A stretch of DNA of 55,675 bases from JABHIE01 sp964584805 (GTDB taxonomy: Bacteria > Planctomycetota > UBA1135). A program made the translations under genes and the position numbers. Shown in pieces: positions 16,961-25,299 of this stretch. The stretch lies in the NCBI GenBank assembly GCA_964584805.1, contig CAZPAY010000016.1:1-55675 (forward strand), in the 5' to 3' direction. The notes beneath the pieces were generated by a model. That model did not search any database, was not told where the DNA came from, and worked only from the letters and a program-made list of their open reading frames with translations. Within the stretch, counting starts at the first letter, position 1, and every line of letters begins with the position of its first letter.

Positions 16961-18889
16961 CTAGCCCAACTTCGTGCGCACCATGTTTTCTAAGCCACCC
17001 GCAATGACCAACTCTTGAGCCGTTGGGCCGAGAGGGGCAAATGGAAAGACCAGCCCGCCAACGGCAACCTCGCCACGGCGGAAATCAAATTCCGCTTTGT
17101 GGCCTGTACGGGCGGTTAGCGCATCGTCACAGCCTTGCTCGCGCATCCAGTTGAGTAGCTCGGGGCAATCCACGAGCAAGTAGCCGTTGTTAAACGCATT
17201 GCGTTTGTAGGTCGCTGAAAACGAACCTGCGACCACCAACTGAATGCCGCGGAATTGCAAAGCCGTGGCAGCCTGCTCGCGGCTGGAGCCCGTGCCGAAA
17301 TTATTACCCGACAAGATGATGTCGCCCTCATTGGCTATGGCTTGGAAATCAGTGTCGTAATTCTCCATGGCCACGGCGGCCATTTGCTCAGGAGTCATAC
17401 TCTCGTCGTAAGTGTATTTGCCTGGATAGATGCCGTCGGTGTTGAGATTGTCGGTATTGCAGAACAGCAAATCACCAGAAATCTTTTCTGGGAAACCATC
17501 AAGGATGGGCGTCTCTTTTGAATCACGCGCGGTCTGCTCAGGAATGCTCAGGCGTTGAATCTGCTCCATTGCTGGCGACTCATCCGGCGCACAGATGAAA
17601 CCGGCCATGGCTGAAGCTGCGACTACGGCTGGTGACGCCAAGTAAGCCTCGGCATTGGGTGAACCCATACGACCCTTAAAGTTACGGTTGGTGGCCGAAA
17701 TACCAACTTCGCCGTCTTCCAGCAAACCCGCACCCATGCCGATGCAAGGGCCGCAACCTGGGGGTAGAGCAATCGCACCGGCCTCAATCAGGGCCTGCCA
17801 ATCACCACGCGCTTCGCTGTCGCGTTGAATGGCATCGGAAGCCGGAGCAATGTAAAGCTCGACGCCGTCGGCTACTTTGTTGCCCTTGAGCACTGCAGCA
17901 GCGTCAGCCAAATCTTGCACGCGACCATTGACGCATGACAAAACATAAGCCTTATGAATCTGCAGCTTGCGCGCGCTCATGTCGCGCACTGATTCCATGA
18001 TTTTGACCGTGTGCGGCCCACAAACATGGGGGACGACCGTCGCAAGGTCGAGCTCGATGACTTTGGCGTAAGCGGCGTCGGAATCAGCCTGGTGCTCGCC
18101 CGCTTGAATTTCGCTTTCGAGTGCGTCGATAGCTCCTGGGGTGAGTTGCGGGTGCAAACCTACGCGGTCGCGATACCAAGCGAGTGTGACAGCATCGGCC
18201 GGGAAGACGCCAGAAAGCGCACCCCACTCAGTCGTCATGTTGGCGATGCTGAGTCGGTCTTCGACATTTAAGCTCGCGAGCCCATCGCCTGCAAACTCAA
18301 TCGCATGATTAAGCACCTCATCATTGTTGTAAAGACCGCAAAGGGTCACGATGACATCTTTACCGCTTGCACCGTTGGCTAACTCGCCCGTAAGTACAAC
18401 TTTTGCAACGGCTGGGATTTGCCACCATGTTTGGCCCGTCGCCCAGAGTGCAGCCGCGTCGGTGCGCACAACGGGTGTGCCTAATGCGCCAATGCCACCG
18501 TAGACATTGGAGTGGCTGTCGCTTGCAACACACAAAGTGCCTGGCCAAGCGTAGCCTTCTTCGATCATGATTTGATGACCAATTCCGCGCCCAGCGGGGT
18601 GAAAATCAACATTCATCTTATTTCCGAATTTTTCAATAGATGAGTATTTTGTTAGGTTTTTCTCAGACTTATCTTGCACATTGTGGTCTAAAGTAAAAAC
18701 AGGTTGTTTCGGGTTAGCCATTGCTGTGGCGCCCAACCCATTAAACTTATTCATGACTGCAGCCGTGTTGTCATGAGTCATGACATGACGCGGAGAAACA
18801 GTAACAAAGTCGCCTGAAGCCACTCTTTGCCCACTTTCTAGGTTTTGAGCAAAAGACTGAACAATTTTTTCGATGGTGTTTTGTGACAT
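16961..18889 (-). CDS. Homoaconitase-like aconitase-family hydro-lyase
   Basis: [4Fe-4S] hydro-lyase of 642 residues with the large domain and the swivel domain in one chain. The sequence follows fungal homoaconitase (Lys4) closely: RHVMTHDNTA, TLDHNVQDKSEKNLTKY, DFHPAGRGIGHQIMIEEGYA, and DSHSNVYGGIGALGTPVVRT with ATGQTWWQIP. The cluster cysteines are Cys319 (LSCVNG), Cys379 and Cys382 (GCGPCIGMG). The swivel domain shows GTGSSREQAATAL and SATYKRNAFNNG. Mitochondrial-type aconitase and AcnA differ at these sites. The likely reaction is homoaconitate to homoisocitrate, but aconitase or isopropylmalate isomerase activity is possible. No Shine-Dalgarno precedes ATG 18889. A dehydrogenase that could take the next step lies at 23193. 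Confidence 0.85.
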   Translation of the reverse strand: MSQNTIEKIVQSFAQNLESGQRVASGDFVTVSPRHVMTHDNTAAVMNKFNGLGATAMANPKQPVFTLDHNVQDKSEKNLTKYSSIEKFGNKMNVDFHPAGRGIGHQIMIEEGYAWPGTLCVASDSHSNVYGGIGALGTPVVRTDAAALWATGQTWWQIPAVAKVVLTGELANGASGKDVIVTLCGLYNNDEVLNHAIEFAGDGLASLNVEDRLSIANMTTEWGALSGVFPADAVTLAWYRDRVGLHPQLTPGAIDALESEIQAGEHQADSDAAYAKVIELDLATVVPHVCGPHTVKIMESVRDMSARKLQIHKAYVLSCVNGRVQDLADAAAVLKGNKVADGVELYIAPASDAIQRDSEARGDWQALIEAGAIALPPGCGPCIGMGAGLLEDGEVGISATNRNFKGRMGSPNAEAYLASPAVVAASAMAGFICAPDESPAMEQIQRLSIPEQTARDSKETPILDGFPEKISGDLLFCNTDNLNTDGIYPGKYTYDESMTPEQMAAVAMENYDTDFQAIANEGDIILSGNNFGTGSSREQAATALQFRGIQLVVAGSFSATYKRNAFNNGYLLVDCPELLNWMREQGCDDALTARTGHKAEFDFRRGEVAVGGLVFPFAPLGPTAQELVIAGGLENMVRTKLG

Positions 18890-19024
18890 GGTCTTGTGTT
18901 TGGAGGTAACAGATTATGAAAAAACGGAGTAATCAATTCGACTAAAAAGATACAAATACATATACTTGTTTCCGCGAAATGAGTCGCATACCTCCTCCAG
19001 GAAACTTAATTAACAAAAATCATC

Positions 19025-19627
19025 ATGGCTTCACTTGCTAATGTCCTAAAGAATGAAATTATTCGCCTTGCTCGTAAAGAGGCAAAGGCGGCTACCAAAG
19101 AATTGTCAGCGGCTCTCAAGACTGAGCGCACACGCGTGGCATCTATGGAAAAAGAAATCGCTGCACTTCGTGGCGCAATGGCCGATGGCTCTTCCGCTCC
19201 TGCTGCCGCGGCACCATCCGCTGCGCCAGTTAAGGCCGGTCGCAAATTTGCAGGTCGCCGTGTTGCCGCTCTTCGTAAAAAGCATAACTTGGCTCAGGCC
19301 ACTCTTGGCAAACTTGTCGGCGTGGGCACCAACACTGTTTGGCTCTGGGAAAAGAAAGGCACTACACCTCAAGCCGCTCAGCAAGCAAAGCTCAGCGCTC
19401 TTTCCACTTTGACAGGCCCTGAGATGAAAGCTGCACTTGCTGCTGCCGGTCTCGATGGTGCCCGTAAAAAGCCAGGTCGTAAGCCAGGCAGCAAGATGGC
19501 TAAAAAGCCTGTAGCTAAAAAAGCAGCTAAGAAAGCCACCAAAAAGGTCGCTAAGAAAGCCGCTAAAAAGGCAACCGCCAAAAAGGCGACAAAAAAGAAG
19601 CGCAAGTACACCAAGCGCGCGAAGTAA
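19025..19627 (+). CDS. HTH-domain protein with a histone H1-like lysine-rich tail
   Basis: A 200-residue basic protein in three parts. Residues 1-60 form a charged helix with coiled-coil character (KEAKAATKELSAALKTERTR, then SMEKEIAALRG). After a short Ala/Pro linker, residues ~75-140 look like an XRE-type helix-turn-helix: RRVAALRKKHNLAQATLGKL, then VGVGTNTVWLWEKKGTTP. The last ~55 residues are almost only Lys, Ala, Thr and Val (AKKAAKKATKKVAKKAA), preceded by KKPGRKPGSK, which resembles an AT-hook. This is expected to be a DNA-binding, nucleoid-associated protein. H1-like tails are known in planctomycetes and chlamydiae; joining one to an HTH and a coiled coil is unusual. It stands alone, divergent from the homoaconitase gene, with its own terminator. 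Confidence 0.8.
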   Translation: MASLANVLKNEIIRLARKEAKAATKELSAALKTERTRVASMEKEIAALRGAMADGSSAPAAAAPSAAPVKAGRKFAGRRVAALRKKHNLAQATLGKLVGVGTNTVWLWEKKGTTPQAAQQAKLSALSTLTGPEMKAALAAAGLDGARKKPGRKPGSKMAKKPVAKKAAKKATKKVAKKAAKKATAKKATKKKRKYTKRAK

Positions 19628-19643
19628 TCCCCTCCAATAAAGG

Positions 19644-19684
19644 CCCGAGAGAATTTGGTTTACGCCGATTCTCTCGGGTCTTTC
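19644..19684 (+). terminator. Terminator after the HTH-histone gene
   Basis: A perfect 11-bp stem (CCCGAGAGAAT / ATTCTCTCGGG, 19644-19654 and 19668-19678) with a 13-base loop is followed by TCTTTC. It lies 16 bases after the stop codon and makes the gene monocistronic. Confidence 0.75.
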
Positions 19685-19712
19685 GCTATTTATAGGGGTA
19701 AACTTGCCATTC

Positions 19713-21548
19713 ATGTCTGCCGCCCTCCTCCTCCTTCTTGCGCTTTTCCCAGTTCAGCAAAGCGTGACATCTGATTCGTTGCTCTCGAATCTGGAATACC
19801 CTGAACATCTGCTCGCTGCACCTTCGGGCGCTGTTTCTACCGAGACTCTCTCTGCAGATCATTCGACTTTGACTTTGCAGGGCCCTGGTCTGCTCCAGCG
19901 TTTTGAAGCAAAGGCTCATGGCAAGTTGCAGCTTCAGTTCGCGGGTCTTGATGTGATTGAGCTCGATTTGGCCACACTCGCCGCGGGCAAGCAGGATGGC
20001 TTTCCTCAGCCCTTTGTTTCCCTAGAAGACGGCTGGGTGACTTGCTCGCTGCCCATGCCCTATTCCGAAGCCTTGACGATTACCGTATCGGGCGGGGCAG
20101 AAGCGAGCATTCAATCTCTGGCATTCCCATCTGGCACGGTCACTCCGAATGGTTTGGCTGACGCATCGAATGCCGTTGGCGAGACGGCAGCTTCACTCGC
20201 AATGGATGTCGTCCCTGACTGGACACGCATGGGCCTTTATGTCGGTCTCGCTTCCCAGAAGGTTCCTTTTAAGTATCAACTCAAGGCCGATGGTCTTGTG
20301 CGTTGGATGGAGTTCACGATTATTGCTGAGCCCGATGGCATGACACGCGAAGAGATGCTTCGCAGTTTCCGTTTCAGCTTGGCCGAAATGAATCCGGATG
20401 ATCCCAAGGCGCCTCCATTGCCCGCAACTCTTGATGTGCCTCTTGGCGACATGGTCGGTTTTCCGGGCGAGTTTTCAAAAGGGGGCACACGCGCTCAGGC
20501 AAGTGATGGCGGCAATGTTTTTTGGCTGCGCTACCCGTTGCCCATGCCAAACCGAACTCGAATTTACATTTACAACGAGTCCGATATTAAAGGTACTGTG
20601 CGATTCAAGATGCGCGCGGCCGTTGAGCCGGGTTGCCCAGATATGTTGTTGCATGCCCAGTATGTCCAAGGTCAAACGACACCAGGTGAGCCTTTTGAAA
20701 TGATAGATATAAAGGGTGACGGCATTTTGGCTGGCACGACCCTTAGTGTCCGCAACGAGAGCCGTGAGGCTCATGGCTTGATGCCCGTCGTCACGGCTGG
20801 GGGATCTGTTTTGCACCCAGGCGCATGGTGGGGGCGTGGTGGCTTGAGTCGGTATCAGTCGCCGTTTTCTGCGCGCACACGCCTTGATGGGCCGGGCGAC
20901 TACGGTTACTCCTCTTATTCAAGGCCCTTGTGGGATGCTGCAATACCTTTCTTCAACGGCTTGACTGTGAGTGCGCTTGCACCGAAAGATGCGCCTTCGG
21001 TTGATTTGGGCGCGACGGTTTTTTGGTATGCGCCATCGCGTTTTCCTTATGAAAGTGTGACCGTTCCAGTGGCGGATCGGCGCTTTCGCGCATTTGAAAA
21101 TACAGGCGACTTTGTCGTATTAGCACATGCTCATGAGGGCGAACAAATGCAGTTAATGCAGGCGTCCGGCGGCACGACCAGCATCATGACCATGTCGGGC
21201 GATGCCTTCCAAGAAGTCAGCCGGGGGGAAGCCATCCGTTGGTCGGGCGGTCGCGAGGCGCATCAAGCCATTTGGTCTTTCCGCACCATGGCCGATGGCT
21301 TTTACAACCTTGATTTACAGTTGATTGCAGGCCCCGAAGCCGCGGTTGTTCAGGTTTATCTTGATGGCCGCCGTTTAGGCAAAGCCGTTGATTTACGCCA
21401 AGATGAGGCTGGCCTGAAAAAGATATCATTCGGCGAGCGCGAGCTGGCAGCCCGCGAACACCGCCTGACCTTGCGCATCGTTTCTGATGCTCCTGAGACA
21501 GGTGCGGTGATTGGGCTGGATTGTTTGCAGACCACGCCTGCGGAGTAA
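19713..21548 (+). CDS. Secreted protein, DUF2961-like (possible GH172-type fold)
   Basis: About 611 residues with a short hydrophobic start (SAALLLLLALFPVQQ) consistent with a signal peptide. The middle part resembles the DUF2961/GH172 family: FWLRYPLPMPNRTRIYIYNE matches the 'PMPF...I.I.N' strand pattern, and VDLGATVFWYAPSRFPY resembles the family's 'SVAFWYQ' segment. The central GTEDYF-type motif of active DUF2961 proteins is not clear here. The C-terminal ~150 residues look like a carbohydrate-binding or jelly-roll domain (VQVYLDGRRLGKAVDL). A carbohydrate-related function is therefore a guess from weak similarity. ATG 19713 is used; TTG 19704 sits closer to the AGGGGT Shine-Dalgarno-like sequence and is a real alternative. 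Confidence 0.6.
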   Translation: MSAALLLLLALFPVQQSVTSDSLLSNLEYPEHLLAAPSGAVSTETLSADHSTLTLQGPGLLQRFEAKAHGKLQLQFAGLDVIELDLATLAAGKQDGFPQPFVSLEDGWVTCSLPMPYSEALTITVSGGAEASIQSLAFPSGTVTPNGLADASNAVGETAASLAMDVVPDWTRMGLYVGLASQKVPFKYQLKADGLVRWMEFTIIAEPDGMTREEMLRSFRFSLAEMNPDDPKAPPLPATLDVPLGDMVGFPGEFSKGGTRAQASDGGNVFWLRYPLPMPNRTRIYIYNESDIKGTVRFKMRAAVEPGCPDMLLHAQYVQGQTTPGEPFEMIDIKGDGILAGTTLSVRNESREAHGLMPVVTAGGSVLHPGAWWGRGGLSRYQSPFSARTRLDGPGDYGYSSYSRPLWDAAIPFFNGLTVSALAPKDAPSVDLGATVFWYAPSRFPYESVTVPVADRRFRAFENTGDFVVLAHAHEGEQMQLMQASGGTTSIMTMSGDAFQEVSRGEAIRWSGGREAHQAIWSFRTMADGFYNLDLQLIAGPEAAVVQVYLDGRRLGKAVDLRQDEAGLKKISFGERELAAREHRLTLRIVSDAPETGAVIGLDCLQTTPAE

Positions 21549-21595
21549 AGGCCGAGCTGGGCTGTCGCCTGAGGCGGCTTTACACTTTCGGCCTG

Positions 21596-23107
21596 ATGAC
21601 AGTAAATCCATTCTTTGCTCTCTGGGCCGAGGTGAAAGACCTCGGTGCCGCATCCGCTCTGCTTGAGTGGGATCAAGAAACTTACATGCCTTCTGGCGGC
21701 CATGAGGGGCGCGCAAAAGTGTTGGCAACGCTTGCGGGTTTGCAGCACAGCAAATTGTCGAGCGCTGAAATGCGCGAATCGCTCGAAGCGGTCGAGGCGG
21801 CCGCAGCCGCCGGAGACACTGTCGGCGGTTTCGAAGCGGATGTGCTGCTTGCTCAAGTTCGCGAAGCACGCAAAGAGTTTGATCGCGCGGTCAAAGTACC
21901 TAAAGATTTGACGATTGCACTAGCCGAGGCGCAGAGCCGCGGTTTGGCGGCTTGGCAAAAGGCGCGGGCTGAGTCTGACTTTTCGTTGTTTGAAGTTGAG
22001 TTGGCTGAGTTGATTCGCTTGAATCGCGAAAAAGCTGCGGCTCTCAACCCTGGTGGCCGTCCGTATGACGCATTGCTCGATTTGTACGAAGCGGGCTCGA
22101 CCGAGGCCGCCTTGCTGCCGCTATTTGATGACTTGCGTGGGGTACTCGCGCCCATGATTCAGGCGGTTCAAGAATCGGGTCGGCCGGTCAACGAGGCTCC
22201 AGCACTTGGCGATTTCCCCGAAGCCGCGCAGCGTGCATTTGGCCGTGAGATTGCCGAAAAGATGGGCTTTGATTTTGAAGCGGGACGGCTTGATTTGACG
22301 ACGCACCCTTTTTGCACAAGTTTCAATCACCGCGATGTCCGCATCACTTGGCGGTATATGCAAGACGACTTCCGCTCGGCGCTTTACGGAATCATGCACG
22401 AAGCCGGCCACGGTTTGTATGAGCAGGGTTTGCCGAAACAATTTGAGCGCACGCCGCTAGGCGAGGCGGTTGGCTTGGGTATGCACGAGTCGCAATCGCG
22501 CCTCTGGGAAAACTTGGTCGGCCGCAGTCGCGCTTTTTGGGAGTGGTGCTTGCCGGTCTTTCATAAGCATTTCCCTGACAAGGCTCATGTCACGCTCGAC
22601 GAGCTTTACCCGACCCTGCATACCGCCAAGCCCAGTTTGATTCGCGTTGAGGCAGACGAGGCAACTTACAACTTGCATGTGGCCGCGCGTTTCGACATTG
22701 AGCGCCGCCTTTTTGCGGGTGAAATTGAGGTGGGGGACTTGCCCGCTGTTTGGGACGACACCTATGAGTCGTTGCTTGGCGTCCGTGCAGGCAATGTTTC
22801 AGACGGGGTTTTGCAAGACATCCACTGGGCGATGGGCGCGTTCGGCTATTTCCCGACTTACACGCTTGGTAATCTCATCAATTCTCAACTTTGGCTCGCG
22901 ATGGGCGACGATTTGGGGGATCTCGATGCACTGATGCGCACGGGTGATTTGGCCCCCATACGCAATTGGTTGGGCAAAAAAATCCACGCAAATGGGCGGA
23001 TGTATTCCGGCGATGAGCTGGTCGAGCGGGCTACTGGCAAACCCCTTTCGGCCGAGCCTTTTGTGAATTACATCACTTCTGTGACCTCAGAGGTTTACGG
23101 GCTATAG
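21596..23107 (+). CDS. M32 family metallocarboxypeptidase (Taq-type)
   Basis: Zinc carboxypeptidase of 503 residues, cytoplasmic (no signal peptide). The zinc site is in GIMHEAGHGLYEQG (His268, Glu269, His272). It is followed by the family motif GMHESQSRLWENLVGRS, which supplies the third ligand Glu, and by EADEATYNLHV and IRNWL near the C-terminus. Length agrees with thermostable carboxypeptidase 1 (~500). The start MTVNPFFALWAEVKDL matches the family N-terminus and favours ATG 21596 over upstream in-frame codons. It is about 85 bases ahead of the dehydrogenase gene. Confidence 0.93.
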   Translation: MTVNPFFALWAEVKDLGAASALLEWDQETYMPSGGHEGRAKVLATLAGLQHSKLSSAEMRESLEAVEAAAAAGDTVGGFEADVLLAQVREARKEFDRAVKVPKDLTIALAEAQSRGLAAWQKARAESDFSLFEVELAELIRLNREKAAALNPGGRPYDALLDLYEAGSTEAALLPLFDDLRGVLAPMIQAVQESGRPVNEAPALGDFPEAAQRAFGREIAEKMGFDFEAGRLDLTTHPFCTSFNHRDVRITWRYMQDDFRSALYGIMHEAGHGLYEQGLPKQFERTPLGEAVGLGMHESQSRLWENLVGRSRAFWEWCLPVFHKHFPDKAHVTLDELYPTLHTAKPSLIRVEADEATYNLHVAARFDIERRLFAGEIEVGDLPAVWDDTYESLLGVRAGNVSDGVLQDIHWAMGAFGYFPTYTLGNLINSQLWLAMGDDLGDLDALMRTGDLAPIRNWLGKKIHANGRMYSGDELVERATGKPLSAEPFVNYITSVTSEVYGL

Positions 23108-23192
23108 TCCGCCTCGGTAGAGTTCTCACTTCCTTCATCCCGCCCCTCCTTGGGCAACTCGCGCTTCGGCGCCAACGAAAAAAACAAAACAA

Positions 23193-24308
23193 ATGGCCAA
23201 ACACACAATTGGTTGGATGCCCGGCGACGGAGTCGGTCAAGAAGTCATGTCTGCAACCCGCGTCGTCCTCGACAAACTTGGCCTTGATGCTGAGTATCGT
23301 CACCTCGACATCGGTTGGGATTTTTGGTGCTCCGAGGGTGATGCATTGCCCGAGCGCACGGTTGATGGCTTGAAGGCCTGCGATGCCGCTTTGTTCGGCG
23401 CCATCACTTCTAAGCCAAAGGCCGAGGCCGAGGCTGAGTTGGCGCCTGAGATGCAAGGCAAGGGCATGGTTTACCGCTCACCAATTGTGCGCATGCGCCA
23501 GTTGTTTGATCAGTACCAAAACTGCCGCCCTTGTAAGGCGTTTGCCGGCAACCCGCTCAACTATCGCGACGATATTGATTTGGTTGTTTTCCGTGAAAAC
23601 ACAGAGGGCATGTACGGTGGCGTCGAGTGGTGCCCCGCTGACGGTTTGATTCGTCAGGCTCTTGAGTCGCACCCTAACTTTGAGCGCTTTAAGAGTGTGC
23701 CTCCAGAAGAGATGGCGATTTCAAGTCGCATCATTACCTGGAATGGCGCAACTCGCATCATCCGTGCGGCTTTTGAGTATGCCAAAAAGCATAACTACCC
23801 AACCGTCACGGTTGTCGAAAAACCAAATGTCTTGCGCGAAACTTCCGGCATGATGATGGACGCCGCCGCTCACGTGGCCAAAGATTATCCTGATATCGAG
23901 CTCTGGGATACCAACATCGACGCCATGGTGATGTGGCTCGTGAAAAACCCGCAAAACTACGGCGTGATCGTGACTTCCAACTTGTTTGGCGATGTCATTT
24001 CTGACCTCTGCGCGCAGTTGGTGGGCGGTCTTGGTTTTGCATCTGCAGGTTCCATCGGCGAAGGCGTTGCCGTGTTTGAGCCGACTCATGGTTCTGCACC
24101 TAAGTATTTTGGTCAAGACAAGGTCAATCCACTGGCTTGCATGTTGTCCGCCAAGATGATGCTCGACTTCATCGGCGAAAAAGAAATGAGCGAGCGTCTC
24201 TACGCAGCAATTTCTAAGGTAATTGCCGACGGTGAGACGCGCACCTACGACATGGGCGGCGACGCCAGCACCACCCAAATGGGTGAGGCTGTGGCTGCTG
24301 CGCTTTAA
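23193..24308 (+). CDS. Isocitrate/isopropylmalate/homoisocitrate dehydrogenase family enzyme
   Basis: NAD(P)-dependent beta-decarboxylating dehydrogenase of 371 residues. It has the start WMPGDGVGQEVM, VVFRENTEGMYGG, the substrate-contact segment YRSPIVRMRQLFDQYQNCRP, NLFGDVISDLCAQLVGG, and the cofactor loop FEPTHGSAPKYFGQDKVNP. The Ser-Pro-Ile-Val...Arg arrangement is closest, from memory, to yeast homoisocitrate dehydrogenase Lys12, while Ser and Arg are also shared with NAD-isocitrate dehydrogenase. Isopropylmalate dehydrogenases usually lack that Ser. With a Lys4-like homoaconitase about 4.3 kb upstream, homoisocitrate or isocitrate is the likely substrate; it cannot be settled from sequence. 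An A-rich leader without Shine-Dalgarno precedes ATG 23193. Confidence 0.85.
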   Translation: MAKHTIGWMPGDGVGQEVMSATRVVLDKLGLDAEYRHLDIGWDFWCSEGDALPERTVDGLKACDAALFGAITSKPKAEAEAELAPEMQGKGMVYRSPIVRMRQLFDQYQNCRPCKAFAGNPLNYRDDIDLVVFRENTEGMYGGVEWCPADGLIRQALESHPNFERFKSVPPEEMAISSRIITWNGATRIIRAAFEYAKKHNYPTVTVVEKPNVLRETSGMMMDAAAHVAKDYPDIELWDTNIDAMVMWLVKNPQNYGVIVTSNLFGDVISDLCAQLVGGLGFASAGSIGEGVAVFEPTHGSAPKYFGQDKVNPLACMLSAKMMLDFIGEKEMSERLYAAISKVIADGETRTYDMGGDASTTQMGEAVAAAL

Positions 24309-24309
24309 G

Positions 24310-25233
24310 TTAGTCTAAAAACTGACGCAAAACTCGGGCCACTGCATCCGGTCGATCGACATGGATGTGGTGGCTCGTCTCTTTTAGATAGGTGCTCTCA
24401 CCGTGGGCCAAAGTGGCGAGACGATTGGCCATGTGCGGTTCATACTTGGGGTAGAAACCAAATTCTGGAATCAGCACATGCACATTGGCAGTGACCCGTT
24501 TGCACAATTCCAGCCAGTGCGATTCCGGAAAACTCAGCGGGTTGGGGCCGCGTAGTTCGCGGTCAAACTGGAATTCAAATCCATCGCCATTTTCTGCAGG
24601 TGCAAGCGCGCCGTCCAAGAAACGGTTGATGCCCGCCACGGTTATTTTCGAATTATTTTGCCGAACATGCGTGGCGGCCTCTTCGCGAGTCGCGTAAACA
24701 CGAAACGCCTTCTTCGGCTTTCGGACGGCATCTAAAACCTCAGTCCAGCGGTCGATGTTGTCGACGGCGTCTTTGGCGAAACCACCTAGGTTGTCGAGGA
24801 TGATGAGGTGGTCGAGCATGTCGGGCACCAAACCCGCATAAAGTAAAGCAATGCTCGCTCCCATGGAATGCGCGACTAATGTGCGCGGCGGTGGCGTGCC
24901 GTCAGCCGCGGCTTGATTCGTGAGCTCGTCCATCAGGCGCGTTAAATCTTTGAGATGATCATGTTGATGGTAACTCGCGCCCGCGGTTGCGCGGCCACTC
25001 TCGCCATGCCCGCGCCAATCGAGCGCAAGCGGTCGGCAGAAATCGCGCACGCCGTTTGCCACGCCTGCCCAACTGCGCCCCGTGTCGAGAAAACCGTGTA
25101 CAAACAAAACGGGTGGCGCATCGGCCATTGTCGAGCCCCAATCCCATAAACGCAGGGGGAGGATGTCTGCACAAAGAGTGCGCGCGATGGGCTTGGTGCG
25201 CGCGGAAGGGGTGGGGGTGTTGGGGTCAGGCAC
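24310..25233 (-). CDS. Alpha/beta hydrolase
   Basis: About 307 residues with the canonical fold: oxyanion His46-Gly47 in LFVHGFLDTG, the DWRGHGESGR strand-loop, the nucleophile elbow AHSMGAS with Ser123, and a C-terminal His in TSHHIHVDRPDA. The substrate is unknown; it could be an esterase, lipase, epoxide hydrolase or C-C hydrolase. The start is GTG 25233; no in-frame ATG lies upstream and the first internal ATG (about residue 36) would cut into the fold. It converges with the dehydrogenase gene with one base between the stops. Antisense ORFs at 24942-25256 are GC-rich shadows. Confidence 0.8.
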   Translation of the reverse strand: MPDPNTPTPSARTKPIARTLCADILPLRLWDWGSTMADAPPVLFVHGFLDTGRSWAGVANGVRDFCRPLALDWRGHGESGRATAGASYHQHDHLKDLTRLMDELTNQAAADGTPPPRTLVAHSMGASIALLYAGLVPDMLDHLIILDNLGGFAKDAVDNIDRWTEVLDAVRKPKKAFRVYATREEAATHVRQNNSKITVAGINRFLDGALAPAENGDGFEFQFDRELRGPNPLSFPESHWLELCKRVTANVHVLIPEFGFYPKYEPHMANRLATLAHGESTYLKETSHHIHVDRPDAVARVLRQFLD

Positions 25234-25299
25234 GCAACCACGATAAATGGCCCTAAGGCGCCTTTTCGCTCGGATAACGCACTTCGCTAAACTTGGCGC

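Noticed and set aside
16961..18889. Simple call as aconitase A (acnA)
   Set aside because: The motif set follows fungal homoaconitase more closely than AcnA; the substrate is therefore left open.
19500..19620. Possible tandem DNA repeat in the lysine-rich region
   Set aside because: The AAA/AAG/GCT-rich repetition is explained by the Lys/Ala-rich protein tail and the units are not exact at the DNA level.
24942..25256. Overlapping ORFs on both strands near the alpha/beta hydrolase start
   Set aside because: They are Arg/Pro/Ala-rich shadows of the hydrolase frame, which carries HGF, DWRGHG and the nucleophile motif.
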